NCBI RefSeq assembly: GCF_029960785.1
Contig: NZ_JASBQE010000020.1
Coordinates: forward strand, 93,875-157,874
Length of the DNA: 64,000 nucleotides
Reading direction: 5' to 3'
Source of the DNA: Polyangium sp. 15x6
GTDB taxonomy: Bacteria; Myxococcota_A; Polyangia; Polyangiales; Polyangiaceae
Of the stretch, positions 1 through 9,258 are shown in pieces. Position 1 is the first letter of the stretch; each line of letters begins with the position of its first letter. The notes beneath the pieces were generated by a model, which worked only from the letters and a program-made list of their open reading frames with translations, had not been told where the DNA came from and made no database searches. The position numbers and the translations under genes were made by a program.

Positions 1-2
1 TC

Positions 3-875
3 GTGTTGCTCCACGGCCTGGCCCACACCGGCGACGCCCTTCGGCCGCTGGCCGAAGCCGTATTCGCGAACCCCAAACTCAAAGCGTCGAGGGCGGTGCT
101 CCTGAGCCTGCCCGGACATGGCGGGAGCTCATTGCCTCAGGGCCAAGGCGTCCTCTTTGGAGACCTCTCGCTCGAGGACGACGCGGCGGCCCTGATCGGC
201 GCCCTGGATGCGCTCGAGGCTCGCGGGCTTCGCCCCGATGTCCTCGTGGGCCACAGCATGGGCGCGGGAATCGTCGAGCTCGCGCAGGACCGGCTGATCG
301 ACGAGGGGACGGACTTCCGGACCCGCTTTGGCGTCAAGGAAGTCGTGCTGCTCGCCTCCACCATCCCGAACGCGGTCCCGCCGAGCGTGTTGCCTTGGGC
401 GCTCGCGGACTCCGGCGCGGGCGCGGCATTTCTTGCGCCCTTCGTCCTCTTTTCGGATCCGATCCTGGGCCCACATCTATCCATCCCTGCCGAGGTCTGG
501 CCGGGCCTGTTTTTCACGAACACGATCGGCGACCTCGTGCCGGGTACGCCGAGCGCCGCCGACGTCGTCGCCCAAGGATACATCGCGCCCGAGGCGCTGA
601 TCGCCAGCCTGGAAATGCTCGGGGCCGGCGGATGGAGTCGCCCCACGGTGGGTCCGGGAATCTTCGGTCGACGCCACGGGAGCGAGCCTTGCGTCATTGC
701 CTTCAGCGAGGACATCTTCATCGCCGTCGACGAGGAGGTGGCTCTTTATCGCTATCTCACGGGCGATATGCAGGACAAGCGCTTCGTGCTCGTGACGCGC
801 CCCGATGCCGTCCACGACATGCTGATTTCCGACCCCGGTGCCGTGGCCAGCGCGATGGAGACATGCTCGAAATGA
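3..875 (+). CDS. Alpha/beta-hydrolase, 5'-truncated by window edge
   Basis: Alpha/beta-hydrolase fold enzyme whose true N-terminus lies outside the window; the frame is open to the edge and the first codons already encode the oxyanion-hole strand (LLHG at residues 2-5). The nucleophile elbow is GHSMG with Ser85 (counting from base 3), and a C-terminal AVHDM supplies the likely catalytic His. The substrate cannot be read from sequence; esterase or lipase-like activity is a family expectation. The GTG at position 3 is probably internal, not the real start. The next gene follows on the same strand after about 70 bp. Confidence 0.8.
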   Translation: MLLHGLAHTGDALRPLAEAVFANPKLKASRAVLLSLPGHGGSSLPQGQGVLFGDLSLEDDAAALIGALDALEARGLRPDVLVGHSMGAGIVELAQDRLIDEGTDFRTRFGVKEVVLLASTIPNAVPPSVLPWALADSGAGAAFLAPFVLFSDPILGPHLSIPAEVWPGLFFTNTIGDLVPGTPSAADVVAQGYIAPEALIASLEMLGAGGWSRPTVGPGIFGRRHGSEPCVIAFSEDIFIAVDEEVALYRYLTGDMQDKRFVLVTRPDAVHDMLISDPGAVASAMETCSK

Positions 876-948
876 GCTCGGGCTGAGGCTCGGGCTCGCT
901 TGCCGAGCCGACGAGGCCGTCTCATGGAGCCCCCGGGAGGCCACGACC

Positions 949-1566
949 ATGAGGCATTTCGCGCTCTCCTTCCTCGCCTTTCCCGCCGCGATCGCCTTCT
1001 CCGCGGATGCGCGGGCCGAAGCGCCGGAGGCGTTCGCCATTCGCGAGCTCAAATACGCTGGCCCCGGCTGCCCCCAAGGATCCGTCGCCTACCTCGCCTC
1101 GCAGGACGCGGAGGCTTTCACGATTCTCTTTTCCAAGCTCTACGCCGAGGTCGGCCCGAACGTGGCCCGCGGCGACGCCAAGAAGCGTTGCAACCTCGAC
1201 ATCCACTTCGATTTCCCGCCTGGCTGGTCCTTCGCGATCGAGGGCGGCGACGTGCGCGGTTATGCCTTTCTCGAAGCGGGCCTCAGCGGCATCATACGCT
1301 CGACGTATTCGTTCCCCGGCCTGCCCCGCGAGGAGCGCGCCTTCGAGATCGTGCTCCAGGGAGAGATGGACGACAACTACGAGAAACACGACGTCGTCAC
1401 GCCGGACCGCCCCGTCCCCTGCACGGGCCGAAAAAACCTGCTCATCAAGACCGACACCGTCATCGACGACCGCTTCGCCCGCGGCAAGAGCGGCCTGCTC
1501 ACCGTCGACAGCGTGGACGGCGTGGTCCGACAAACGTATCGATTGCGCTGGACCCGCTGTCGCTGA
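949..1566 (+). CDS. Secreted DUF4360 family protein
   Basis: Protein of 205 residues with a signal peptide (MRHFALSFLAFPAAIAF followed by SADARA) and probable cleavage after ARA. The mature part carries the DUF4360 pattern: a GPGCPQGSV box just after the signal, then a second Cys in KKRCNLDIHF, a PPGWSF motif and a late CTGR Cys. The frame is open further upstream to 838, but the ATG at 949 is chosen because it begins the signal peptide. The function of DUF4360 is unknown; most members are exported. It converges on the PP2C-like gene with only 6 bp between stop codons. Confidence 0.82.
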   Translation: MRHFALSFLAFPAAIAFSADARAEAPEAFAIRELKYAGPGCPQGSVAYLASQDAEAFTILFSKLYAEVGPNVARGDAKKRCNLDIHFDFPPGWSFAIEGGDVRGYAFLEAGLSGIIRSTYSFPGLPREERAFEIVLQGEMDDNYEKHDVVTPDRPVPCTGRKNLLIKTDTVIDDRFARGKSGLLTVDSVDGVVRQTYRLRWTRCR

Positions 1567-1572
1567 CGAGGC

Positions 1573-2301
1573 TCAAGGAAACCGGCTCCGCCGCCTCCGT
1601 GAAGGCGCGCCCGAGCTCCGCTTCGCGCCTCCGGTGAGGATCCTCCGCGGGTAGAGCGAGATCCGCTTCCGCGCCGCGGGGTTTGGCGGCAAAAACGAGA
1701 TTGCCACCGCCGCGACGTCCACCTCGGTCGCCCCGTGCCGCGCCGCCGTGAGCCCGCCGTCGAGGAAACGGCTCACGAGGCCCACCATGGCCTCGTCCGC
1801 GCCGGACGCGAGCAGGCCGTCCGTGAACAGAAGCAGGTGCCGCACGCCCGCGAGCTTGCGCACGCCCGCGCGCACGTGCGCCTCGGCCGAAGGATCGCCG
1901 GAGAGCACGTGCTCGTCCTCCGGCGCGAGCCGTTCGAACGAGCCGTCCGCCCGCACCACGACGACCTGGCTCCTTCCGGCCATCAACCACTCGAACGCGT
2001 CCTTCGCCACCCGCACCACGGCCGCCGCGCTGCCCGTTTGCGCCCCACCTCGAGCCCGCGCCTCGCCGATGCGCCGATTCGCCTCCTGGCAGAGCTCCGC
2101 GAGCGGCGCGCGCGTCCGCTCGCCGAACACCTCGCTCGCGATGGTCCCGGCGAGCCCCCCGTCGAACACGCCGTAGACGTGCCCCGACACGAGCAGCACG
2201 TCCTCGTTCGGGGTCGTGTCCCCGTACGCTCTGGGCGGGGCCGCTTCGAAAAGCGTCTCGACCGTCATGGCCAGCGCTTTCCGGGGGGCCTTTCGCTTCA
2301 T
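1573..2301 (-). CDS. PP2C-like serine/threonine phosphatase domain protein
   Basis: About 242 residues resembling the PPM/PP2C phosphatase fold. Visible motifs are NEDVLLV followed by GVFDGG (metal-binding Asp region), a central DGSFERL strand, LLLFTDGLL (second metal Asp) and a late EVDVAAVAIS, where the usual DN pair reads DV. Likely role: dephosphorylating Ser/Thr-phosphoproteins in the cytoplasm; loss of the Asn suggests modified or weak catalysis. The ATG at 2301 has GAGG close by; a second ATG at 2268 has GGAAAG at better spacing and is an equally good start. The C-terminal 30 residues are Arg-rich. Confidence 0.65.
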   Translation of the reverse strand: MKRKAPRKALAMTVETLFEAAPPRAYGDTTPNEDVLLVSGHVYGVFDGGLAGTIASEVFGERTRAPLAELCQEANRRIGEARARGGAQTGSAAAVVRVAKDAFEWLMAGRSQVVVVRADGSFERLAPEDEHVLSGDPSAEAHVRAGVRKLAGVRHLLLFTDGLLASGADEAMVGLVSRFLDGGLTAARHGATEVDVAAVAISFLPPNPAARKRISLYPRRILTGGAKRSSGAPSRRRRSRFP

Positions 2302-2352
2302 GTCCTCGACAATGAACCAGGCTCGCGGAGCGGCGTCAATCGCCGGGCACGC

Positions 2353-3327
2353 TCACTTCTTGCTGCGAAAAGCGTCCGTCGCCGAGACGAGCTCGTGAAC
2401 GATCCCCGGCTCGAACGCCGAGTGCCCCGCGTCGGGCACGATACGCAGGTTTGCCTCGGGCAAGGCGCGGTGGAGATCCCAGGCGCTCTTCGCGGGACAA
2501 ACCACGTCGTAACGGCCTTGCACGATGACCGTGGGGATGTGCCGAATGCGAGCCGCGTCCGTGAGGAGCTGCCCGTCGTGCTCGAAGAACCCGCGGTTCA
2601 CGAAGTAATGGCACTCGATGCGGGCGAATGCGTCCGCGAACGTGTCGCCCGCGCACCGCGCGATGTAATCCGGGTTCTGCAAGAGAAAGCTCGTGCTGCC
2701 CTCCCACACGCTCCACGCGCGGGCCGCGGCCTGCCGCACGGACGCGTCGTCGCTCGTGAGGCGCTTGTAATACGCGGACACGATGTCGCCTCGCTCCGCC
2801 TCGGGGATCGCGGCGAGGTAGGCCTCCCACGCGTCGGGGAAAAACGCGGCCGCGCCGATGTCCTGGTAAAACCAGTCGATCTCCCACTTGCGCAGGAGGA
2901 AGATCCCCCGCAGCACGAGCTCGGTGACGCGCTCGGGGTGCTTCTCCGCGTAGGCGAGCGCCAGCGTCGATCCCCACGAGCCGCCGAAGACCTGCCAGCG
3001 CTCGATCCCGAGGTGCTCGCGCAATCGCTCGATGTCCGAGACCAGGTGCCAGGTCGTATTGTCCACGAGCGAGGCGTGGGGCGTGCTCTTGCCGCAGCCG
3101 CGCTGATCGAAGAGGACGATGCGGTAATGGGCAGGATCGAAGAACCGCCGCTGCTTCGCGTCGCTCCCGCCGCCGGGGCCGCCGTGCAGGAAGACGACGG
3201 GTTTTCCGGCGGGATTGCCGGACTCCTCGAAGTAGAGCTCGTGCACGTCGGAGACGCGCAGGCGCCCGGTGCGATGAGGCTCGATTCCGGGGTACAGCGT
3301 CTTGAGAATGGGAGGAGATCCGGCCAT
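2353..3327 (-). CDS. pip: Prolyl iminopeptidase (peptidase S33)
   Basis: Alpha/beta-hydrolase that releases N-terminal proline from peptides in the cytoplasm. The 324 residues match the usual family length. Family hallmarks: N-terminal LYPGIEP, HGGPGGG oxyanion motif, FDQRGCGKS, nucleophile elbow GGSWGS, late RYDVVCPA (acid) and DAGHSAF (His). The start at 3327 (MAGSPPILKTLYPG) fits the family; an ATG 39 bp upstream at 3366 with GGAAG before it is an alternative. Divergent from the next gene with about 110 bp between starts. Confidence 0.9.
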   Translation of the reverse strand: MAGSPPILKTLYPGIEPHRTGRLRVSDVHELYFEESGNPAGKPVVFLHGGPGGGSDAKQRRFFDPAHYRIVLFDQRGCGKSTPHASLVDNTTWHLVSDIERLREHLGIERWQVFGGSWGSTLALAYAEKHPERVTELVLRGIFLLRKWEIDWFYQDIGAAAFFPDAWEAYLAAIPEAERGDIVSAYYKRLTSDDASVRQAAARAWSVWEGSTSFLLQNPDYIARCAGDTFADAFARIECHYFVNRGFFEHDGQLLTDAARIRHIPTVIVQGRYDVVCPAKSAWDLHRALPEANLRIVPDAGHSAFEPGIVHELVSATDAFRSKK

Positions 3328-3438
3328 GGGCGCGCGAGCTTGCCAGACAGGCTCACGTCTGTCCATCAGGGGAATCTTCCAGGCGGTTCGAAACGCGTGG
3401 TATGTGTCGGCCCCCCCAGGGAGGGAGAACGCTCCACC

Positions 3439-5280
3439 ATGAACGAACCCATTTCCTCGCACGCGGCCGATCACGAGCCGCCTCCGCCCGAGCCGATCGA
3501 CGAGCTCGTGGAAGATCGCAAAAAGCGCGGGCGTCGGCTCCTCACGTTCGGCGCGCTCGCGCTGGTGCTCGGGGGCGGCGGCCTCTTCGGGCTGCTCCGG
3601 TATCAGGACGCGCAAAATACGAAGGCGATCGCCGCGGCGTGGAGCGCGTTCGCCACGTGCACGGTCGGCCCCGAGCTCGAGGAGAACGAGCCCGCGAGCA
3701 AGCGCTTCCGGCGCGTGCAGCTCGAAGCGATGACGATGACGGACGCCGAGCGGATGACGCCGGGCGTGGACAAACCCTGGCCGGCCGCGTGCGCGCCGCT
3801 CGGCCACGCCGTGGCCGAGGTTTGGAAGAGCGCGGGCCGCGTCGAGGAAGGCGGCAAGGATCTCGGCGCTGCGGCCGAGTCCCTGGCGAAATCGCTGGGC
3901 GAGCCGACGGCGCGCACGGACGACCTGTCCGAGGCGATCGACGCGGCCTTCGCGCAGGCCAAGAAGGCCGCCGTGCAGCGCGTCGCCGTCGAGAAGGGAC
4001 CCCGCGCGCCCGAGCCGGTTCGTCCCCTCGACGCGACGCGCCTCGACGAACTCACCGAGCCCCTCTCGCGCACGGCGTTCACGTTGAGGGCGGCCTACAC
4101 GGACGCGCACCCGGCGGGCGTGATGCGGCTGCTCATCGAGGAAAAGGGCGTGGAGAAGGCGCCGTTCCTCTGCACGTTCGCCGCGAAGGACGCGAAGGCC
4201 ACGTGCAAATCGCTGCCGAGCACGCTGCCGAAGGGCCACGGCCTGCGCCTCTGGGGCACGGCCGACGACGACTCCGCGCCGCTCGTCTTCGCGGGGGAGC
4301 GCGGCCAGGCCGGCATCTTCCGCGCGGACAGCGGCGACAAGGTCGACGCGATGTACAGCTACGGCGGATATGCCAAGAAAGACGGCGCAGCCGCGGCGCT
4401 CGGGTTCGACGAGAAGACGAAGGACCTGCTCCTCACGCGGAGGGCCTCGGGCGGTGAGCCCGGACGCACCAAGCTCGAGCCGGATTTCCGTGTCGGCAAT
4501 TATTATTATTCGACGCAGATCCTCTGGGATCACCTCGTCCTGCGCGGCGTGACCAAGCAGAACGAGCGCCGCCTCTTCGTCTCGCCGTATGGCGTCGCGG
4601 GCAAGACCGAGCCTTCGTTCGCCGACATCGGCGAGCTGCCCGAGCCGGGCCTCGTCGAGGGCGGCGCGGACGAAGCCCCGCACATCGGCGGCTGCCGATC
4701 GTCCGAGGCCATGGTCGTCCGCGTGAAGGGCTACGACAACGATTTCATGAGCTTCCTCGTCGGCGGCAAGTGGAGCCCGCCGATGTCGCCCAAGGTCAGC
4801 GACGGCTTGCTCTCGTGCCACGGCACCGAGGCCGTGGTCACGCGGCTCTATCCGGGCGGCCCGGACAAAGGCTGGGCCACGAAGATCGCCCAGAGCCAGT
4901 GCACGACGGCCGGCTGTCGCGTGCACGACGTCTCGTTCGACAAGATCCTGAAGGGCCAATACGAGTTCGGTCCGCGCGAGAGGAAGGTCGACGCGGTCGA
5001 CGTCAACGGAAAGCTGCTCGTCGTGTGGGCGGCGGGCGAGCGTGGCGGCGTGCGCATGCGTTATGCCAAGGCCGAAGAGATCGAGCGCGCGGACGACTCG
5101 ATCCTCTACGACGACCTCTACAAGGACGGTCAGGTCCAGAAGCTCTCGACGCTCTTCGACCTGCGGCTCTTCTCCCGCGATGGATTCGCGATCCTGCTCC
5201 TCTCGACGGTGACGGGTGTGTATGCGCTGCGCCTCGACACCGGCGGCGGGATGACGCCGGTCGACGTCACCTGGGAGTGA
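3439..5280 (+). CDS. Membrane-anchored protein of unknown function
   Basis: 613-residue protein with a short cytoplasmic N-terminus rich in Pro/Glu, a positive stretch (RKKRGRR) and one transmembrane segment at about residues 35-52 (LLTFGALALVLGGGGLFGLL); the rest should be periplasmic. The C-terminal 350 residues have repeated hydrophobic strands with CHG and CRSSE motifs, compatible with a beta-propeller, though no named repeat is clear. The start is the ATG at 3439, 3' of a purine-rich GGGAGGGAGAA. The same frame stays open upstream to 1735, but that part is antisense to pip and the PP2C-like gene. Not recognised as a known family. Confidence 0.72.
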   Translation: MNEPISSHAADHEPPPPEPIDELVEDRKKRGRRLLTFGALALVLGGGGLFGLLRYQDAQNTKAIAAAWSAFATCTVGPELEENEPASKRFRRVQLEAMTMTDAERMTPGVDKPWPAACAPLGHAVAEVWKSAGRVEEGGKDLGAAAESLAKSLGEPTARTDDLSEAIDAAFAQAKKAAVQRVAVEKGPRAPEPVRPLDATRLDELTEPLSRTAFTLRAAYTDAHPAGVMRLLIEEKGVEKAPFLCTFAAKDAKATCKSLPSTLPKGHGLRLWGTADDDSAPLVFAGERGQAGIFRADSGDKVDAMYSYGGYAKKDGAAAALGFDEKTKDLLLTRRASGGEPGRTKLEPDFRVGNYYYSTQILWDHLVLRGVTKQNERRLFVSPYGVAGKTEPSFADIGELPEPGLVEGGADEAPHIGGCRSSEAMVVRVKGYDNDFMSFLVGGKWSPPMSPKVSDGLLSCHGTEAVVTRLYPGGPDKGWATKIAQSQCTTAGCRVHDVSFDKILKGQYEFGPRERKVDAVDVNGKLLVVWAAGERGGVRMRYAKAEEIERADDSILYDDLYKDGQVQKLSTLFDLRLFSRDGFAILLLSTVTGVYALRLDTGGGMTPVDVTWE

Positions 5281-5449
5281 CGGCGCCACGCGAGCTCCAC
5301 CACCCTTCATGTTTGCCGCCGCGTGTCACGTCCGGGCGGGGCAAGCAGCCGCCTGAGGAAGGACCGTAGGCACGTCGGGCCCCTCCGCGGGCGAGCGACT
5401 CGAAACGCGACCGCGCGCTGGAAAATGCCGCGTGCGTGAGGAGACCCTC

Positions 5450-5478
5450 TTTTCACTGTCGCTGGCACTCGCTATATT
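5450..5478 (+). promoter_or_regulatory. Candidate sigma-70-type promoter
   Basis: TTTTCA (5450-5455) and TATATT (5473-5478) are separated by exactly 17 bp in an AT-richer patch of an otherwise very GC-rich 285-bp intergenic region. It would give a leader of about 80 nt for the small exported protein starting at 5566. Seen in sequence; promoter activity is inferred. Confidence 0.45.
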
Positions 5479-5565
5479 CGTGTTTGCCATTGGATTCTGG
5501 GGCGGTCTGACCGCCTCTCACGGTCACCGGCGCGCGCGCGGCGTGCGTCCATGGAGGAGCGTGCG

Positions 5566-6027
5566 ATGGGAGCTTGCACGAAGGTGCTGGGAGCGGTCGT
5601 CGCGATGGGAATCGCGCTCGGCACGCCCGCTTTGGCTTGGGCGCAGGCGCCTCTGGCGCCGCTGTCGGAGAGCAGCCTGCCCTGGCAGCCCGGTCAGGTC
5701 TTTACACAGGCGACCCCGTTCGGGGACGGCTACCGCCGTGTCCTGCGCGATACGTTCGAGGCATTCGAGGCATTCGCGGATCTCTCCCGTTATGGCGCGC
5801 CGCCCGCCATAACGCCGGCCGTACAGGTGAGCGTGCCCTCGCAACTCTGGGGCGCGGACATGCGGACGTTCATTCCGCCGAGCCCCGAGCAGCCCACCAT
5901 TTACGTGGGGCCGGCGCGGGCCCAGCTCATCCCCATCGAGACCGCCTCGACGGTGGTGGCCGAGGCCCGCGGCATGCAGGGCGTGCTCGTGGGCTTTCAG
6001 TTCGAGCTGCCCTGGATGATTCCGTAG
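5566..6027 (+). CDS. Small exported protein of unknown function
   Basis: 153-residue protein with a clear signal peptide (hydrophobic VLGAVVAMGIALGTPALAW, cleavage near WAQA). The mature part is Pro-rich with no recognised domain; it includes a PPAITPAVQVSVPSQLWG stretch and ends in hydrophobic FELPWMIP. The start at 5566 is chosen over the ATG at 5551 because GGAGGAG lies 6 bp before it, inside the longer frame. It is preceded by a candidate promoter and followed by a strong terminator, so it appears to be a single-gene unit. Confidence 0.7.
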   Translation: MGACTKVLGAVVAMGIALGTPALAWAQAPLAPLSESSLPWQPGQVFTQATPFGDGYRRVLRDTFEAFEAFADLSRYGAPPAITPAVQVSVPSQLWGADMRTFIPPSPEQPTIYVGPARAQLIPIETASTVVAEARGMQGVLVGFQFELPWMIP

Positions 6028-6054
6028 GAGCTCGAACCCCAAAGCTACAGTCCG

Positions 6055-6094
6055 CCGGGCGCGCGTGGTGATCCCCCTGGCCACGCGCGCCCGG
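6055..6094. terminator. Bidirectional terminator between convergent genes
   Basis: Perfect 14-bp inverted repeat, CCGGGCGCGCGTGG (6055-6068) and its complement (6081-6094), with a 12-nt loop, followed on the plus strand by TATTTCTTTC. It sits between the stop at 6027 (+) and the fumC stop at 6103 (-), so it can serve both. Confidence 0.8.
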
Positions 6095-6102
6095 TATTTC
6101 TT

Positions 6103-7491
6103 TCAGGCCGGTCCGATCATGCGCTCGGGCCGCACGATCGCGTCGAACTCCTCGCCCGTGAGGAGCCCCAGCGCGAGCGTCGCCTCGCGTAGCGTCGTCC
6201 CCTCGGCGTGCGCCTTCTTCGCGATACGCGCGGCCGCGTCGTAGCCGAGCCGCGGCGCGAGCGCCGTCACGAGCATCAGGCTCTTCTGGAGGTTCTCCGC
6301 GATGCGGACGCCGTTTGGCTCGATCCCGCGCGCGCAGTGCTCCTCGAACGAGGCCATCGCGTCGCCGAGAAGCCGGATCGACTGGAGCGTGACGTGGAGC
6401 AGGAGCGGCTTCATCACGTTGAGCTCGAAGTTCCCGCCCGCGCCGGCGATCCCGACGGCGACGTCGTTCCCCTGCACCATCGCCGCGACCATGATCACGG
6501 CCTCGCTCTGCGTCGGGTTCACCTTGCCCGGCATGATGGAACTGCCGGGTTCGTTCTCGGGGATGGTGATCTCGCCGAGCCCGGCGCGCGGCCCGCTCGA
6601 CAGCCACCGCACGTCGTTCGCGATCTTCGTCAGGCTCGTGGCGAGCGTCTTCAGCGCGCCGTGGGCGAACACGATCGCCTCGTGCCCCGCGAGCGCCTGG
6701 AACTTGTTCGGCGCGGGCACGAACGGCAGGCCCGTGAGCGCGGCGATCTTCGCGACGGCGCGCGTCGGGAACTCCGGGGGCGTGTTGAGCCCCGTCCCGA
6801 CCGCGGTCCCGCCGAGCGCGAGCTCGAAGAGCGGCGGCAGGGCCCGCTCGATCATCCCCTTCGCGTGATCGAGCTGCGCCACCCAGCCCGACATCTCCTG
6901 CCCCAGCGTGAGCGGCGTCGCGTCTTGCAGGTGCGTTCGTCCGATCTTCACGACGTCCGCGAACGCCTCGGCTTTCCGCGCGAGCGTCTCGCGCAGCGTG
7001 GTGAGCTTCGGCAGCAGCGCGGCCGTGATCTCGGAGGCGATGGCCACGTGCATCGCGGTCGGGAACACGTCGTTCGAGCTCTGCCCGAGGTTCACGTGAT
7101 CGTTCGGGTGGATCGGCTTCTTCGAGCCGAGCACGCCGCCGCTCGTCTCGATGGCGCGGTTCGCGATCACCTCGTTCGCGTTCATGTTCGTCTGCGTCCC
7201 GCTGCCGGTCTGCCAGATCGAGAGCGGAAAATGCGCGTCGTGCTGGCCCTGGATCACCTCGTCGGCGGCGGCCACGATCCAACGCGATTCCTCGGGCCCG
7301 AGCAGCCCGAGCTCGGCGTTCGTGAGCGCGGCGGCCTTCTTCACGAGGCCGAGGGCGCGGAGGAACGGCCTCGGGAAGCGCTCGACGCCGATCGCGAAGT
7401 GATGCAGCGATCGCTCCGTCTGGGCGCCCCAGTAGCGGGAGGCTTCGACCTCGATGGGTCCGAAGGTGTCGGTCTCGATGCGCGTCGTCAT
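6103..7491 (-). CDS. fumC: Class II fumarate hydratase
   Basis: 462-residue iron-independent fumarase converting fumarate to L-malate in the TCA cycle, cytoplasmic homotetramer in known members. Diagnostic blocks are [26 protein letters not shown] (B site and catalytic region) and the superfamily signature [10 protein letters not shown] at residues 316-325 with its mobile active-site loop. Length is typical. The ATG at 7491 gives [15 protein letters not shown], the usual FumC N-terminus. Monocistronic by context: terminator downstream, divergent desaturase gene upstream. Confidence 0.97.
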   Translation of the reverse strand: MTTRIETDTFGPIEVEASRYWGAQTERSLHHFAIGVERFPRPFLRALGLVKKAAALTNAELGLLGPEESRWIVAAADEVIQGQHDAHFPLSIWQTGSGTQTNMNANEVIANRAIETSGGVLGSKKPIHPNDHVNLGQSSNDVFPTAMHVAIASEITAALLPKLTTLRETLARKAEAFADVVKIGRTHLQDATPLTLGQEMSGWVAQLDHAKGMIERALPPLFELALGGTAVGTGLNTPPEFPTRAVAKIAALTGLPFVPAPNKFQALAGHEAIVFAHGALKTLATSLTKIANDVRWLSSGPRAGLGEITIPENEPGSSIMPGKVNPTQSEAVIMVAAMVQGNDVAVGIAGAGGNFELNVMKPLLLHVTLQSIRLLGDAMASFEEHCARGIEPNGVRIAENLQKSLMLVTALAPRLGYDAAARIAKKAHAEGTTLREATLALGLLTGEEFDAIVRPERMIGPA

Positions 7492-7577
7492 GCCGCTGGC
7501 TTAGCAGCGTACGCGCTTGTCATCTGTCCCGATCTTTGCCACCTTCCGCCCCCGACGATTCTTACGTGGAGCGAGTG

Positions 7578-8588
7578 ATGGCCGGACAGGGCATGGACGC
7601 GGTACCCCGGGAGATCTTGCGCGCGGCCTACGAGCGCAAGCCGATCTACCTGCTCAAGATTCCGCTGCATTATGGTCTCTGGGCGGGCCTCGCCTGGGTC
7701 CTCTACGCGACGCAGCATCATCGCTTCGCGATCCCGATCGGCGTCGTGGTCTCGTTTACGATCGCGAACCTGATCCGCGGGCTCGGGGCGGCGGGGCACG
7801 ACGCCGTGCATGGAAACCTCTCGCGGTCGAAGACGATCTCGTACTGGCTCGCGCTCCTGTGCTGGTCCCCCTCGGGGTTTCCGGTGACGCTCTACGCGAA
7901 CTATCACCTGCACCATCACAAGATCACGAACACGTATCCCGACGTCGACAACGTCGTGGTCACCGATTACACGAAAAACCCCACGCTCGCGAAGATCTTC
8001 CTCTTCTGCGTCTACACGTTCGCGTACCCGATGTATTTCCTCGGGCAGATGATGAAGTTCTACATGAACCGCCTCACGCTGGGGCAGCAGCTGCGGACGC
8101 ACCTGGAGACGCTCGGTTACTTCTCGCTCGTGGGCCTCGCGGCCTGGAAGATGCCGTTCCAGGTGTGGTTCTTCTGCTTCGCCCTGCCGTTCATCTTCGG
8201 GGCGATCCTGGCCAGCGTGACGTCGATGATCGAGCATTTCGAGATGCCGGCGACGGACGACGACGCCTACAGCTCACGCACGTACGGGACGAAGAGCGAT
8301 TTCCTCAACTTCTTGTGGAACAACGTCACGTACCACAACGAGCACCACAAGTACCCGGGGATCCCGTTCTACAACCTGAAGAGCTTCCACCACGCCGCGT
8401 ACCCCCATTACGACGAGCGGGTGAAGGCCGAATGCTACGGCTCGGTCCTCGGCCCGATGTTCATGCTCTGGGGCCGCATCCGGAAGCTCGACGTCGAGAA
8501 GCTCGAGGAGAAGTACCGGGACCTCGACAAGCAAAAAGAGCGCGAGAAGATGCTCGCAGTGCAGGGCATTCAGCCCGGCGCGGCCTGA
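7578..8588 (+). CDS. Membrane fatty-acid desaturase
   Basis: 336-residue di-iron membrane desaturase/hydroxylase-type protein. The three His boxes are intact: HDAVH, HLHHH and HNEHH. They are separated by hydrophobic segments (for example WAGLAWVLY, ISYWLALLCW, IFLFCVYTFAYPMYFLG, VWFFCFALPFIFGAILA). Expected to insert a double bond or hydroxyl into an acyl or lipid substrate at the inner membrane; the substrate is not evident. The ATG at 7578 is preferred because GGAGCGAG precedes it; a TTG at 7536 would add 14 residues. Divergent from fumC. Confidence 0.88.
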   Translation: MAGQGMDAVPREILRAAYERKPIYLLKIPLHYGLWAGLAWVLYATQHHRFAIPIGVVVSFTIANLIRGLGAAGHDAVHGNLSRSKTISYWLALLCWSPSGFPVTLYANYHLHHHKITNTYPDVDNVVVTDYTKNPTLAKIFLFCVYTFAYPMYFLGQMMKFYMNRLTLGQQLRTHLETLGYFSLVGLAAWKMPFQVWFFCFALPFIFGAILASVTSMIEHFEMPATDDDAYSSRTYGTKSDFLNFLWNNVTYHNEHHKYPGIPFYNLKSFHHAAYPHYDERVKAECYGSVLGPMFMLWGRIRKLDVEKLEEKYRDLDKQKEREKMLAVQGIQPGAA

Positions 8589-8595
8589 TCTCGCC

Positions 8596-9033
8596 TCACG
8601 GTCCTCCGGGCACGCAGATCGCCGTCGGCCCGCCCGCCCCCAGACACGAAAACCCCGGATTGCAATCCTGCGCCGAGCCGCAGGGCATCGCGCACCGTCC
8701 GACCTGGGCATTGCACCGATGACCGCCGCACACGATCGCGGTCGCCTCGGTGCAGAGGGGCGAGAGCGGGCTCGGCGGGGGCGTGGCCGTGCCCGTGGCC
8801 GCCGTGGGCGTCTGACCGTATCCGGCGGCCTGCCCCTGGGGCGTGGGGCCATAAGATCCGGCGACGGTGCCTTGCCCGGGCGCGGCCGCAGGCGCGTACG
8901 CGTTGCCGCCCTCGACCGTCGGGGGCGACCCGTCGGCCTGGCTCCCGCCACACGCCGCGAAGAAGAGCGCACCGACGAGCGCGAACCCGCCGTGGAAGCC
9001 ATCTCGCCCACGATGTCCTAGCCCCATGCCCAC
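8596..9033 (-). CDS. Small Cys-rich lipoprotein
   Basis: 145-residue predicted lipoprotein: hydrophobic FALVGALFFAAC provides the lipobox with Cys at about residue 28. The middle is a low-complexity Gly/Pro/Ala/Gln linker (about residues 30-85). The C-terminal 55 residues hold about eight Cys in a compact pattern (CTEATAIVCGGHRC, CAMPCGSAQDC, FSCLG), typical of small disulphide-bonded domains on myxobacterial surface proteins. Function unknown. Convergent with the desaturase, 7 bp between stops. Confidence 0.72.
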   Translation of the reverse strand: MGMGLGHRGRDGFHGGFALVGALFFAACGGSQADGSPPTVEGGNAYAPAAAPGQGTVAGSYGPTPQGQAAGYGQTPTAATGTATPPPSPLSPLCTEATAIVCGGHRCNAQVGRCAMPCGSAQDCNPGFSCLGAGGPTAICVPGGP

Positions 9034-9258
9034 AGCCTAGCGGAGACGAGGGCCCGTGGAAAACCCCAACGAGAGGCGGGGGCGTGCTCGACGCGGTGGG
9101 TCAAAAGGCGGGGGATCGTGCCCGCCGGGCAGCCTCTTTCCCATTTCATGGCGGAAACCTCCTCGTCGCGTGGACTTGTCCGGCAACTCGATTGCGCCCC
9201 GCGAGGACGCAGGTTTTTCCCAACCTAGCCCGTCCCCGTTGTACCCTCCCGCCCCCCG

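Noticed and set aside
1735..3438. Long open extension of the membrane-protein frame upstream of 3439
   Set aside because: It is antisense to the PP2C-like and pip genes, Arg/His-rich without domains, and the real start with its purine-rich leader is at 3439.
5463..5478. Sigma-54 promoter (TGGCAC at 5463)
   Set aside because: The -12 GC element is missing at the required spacing; a sigma-70-like reading fits better.
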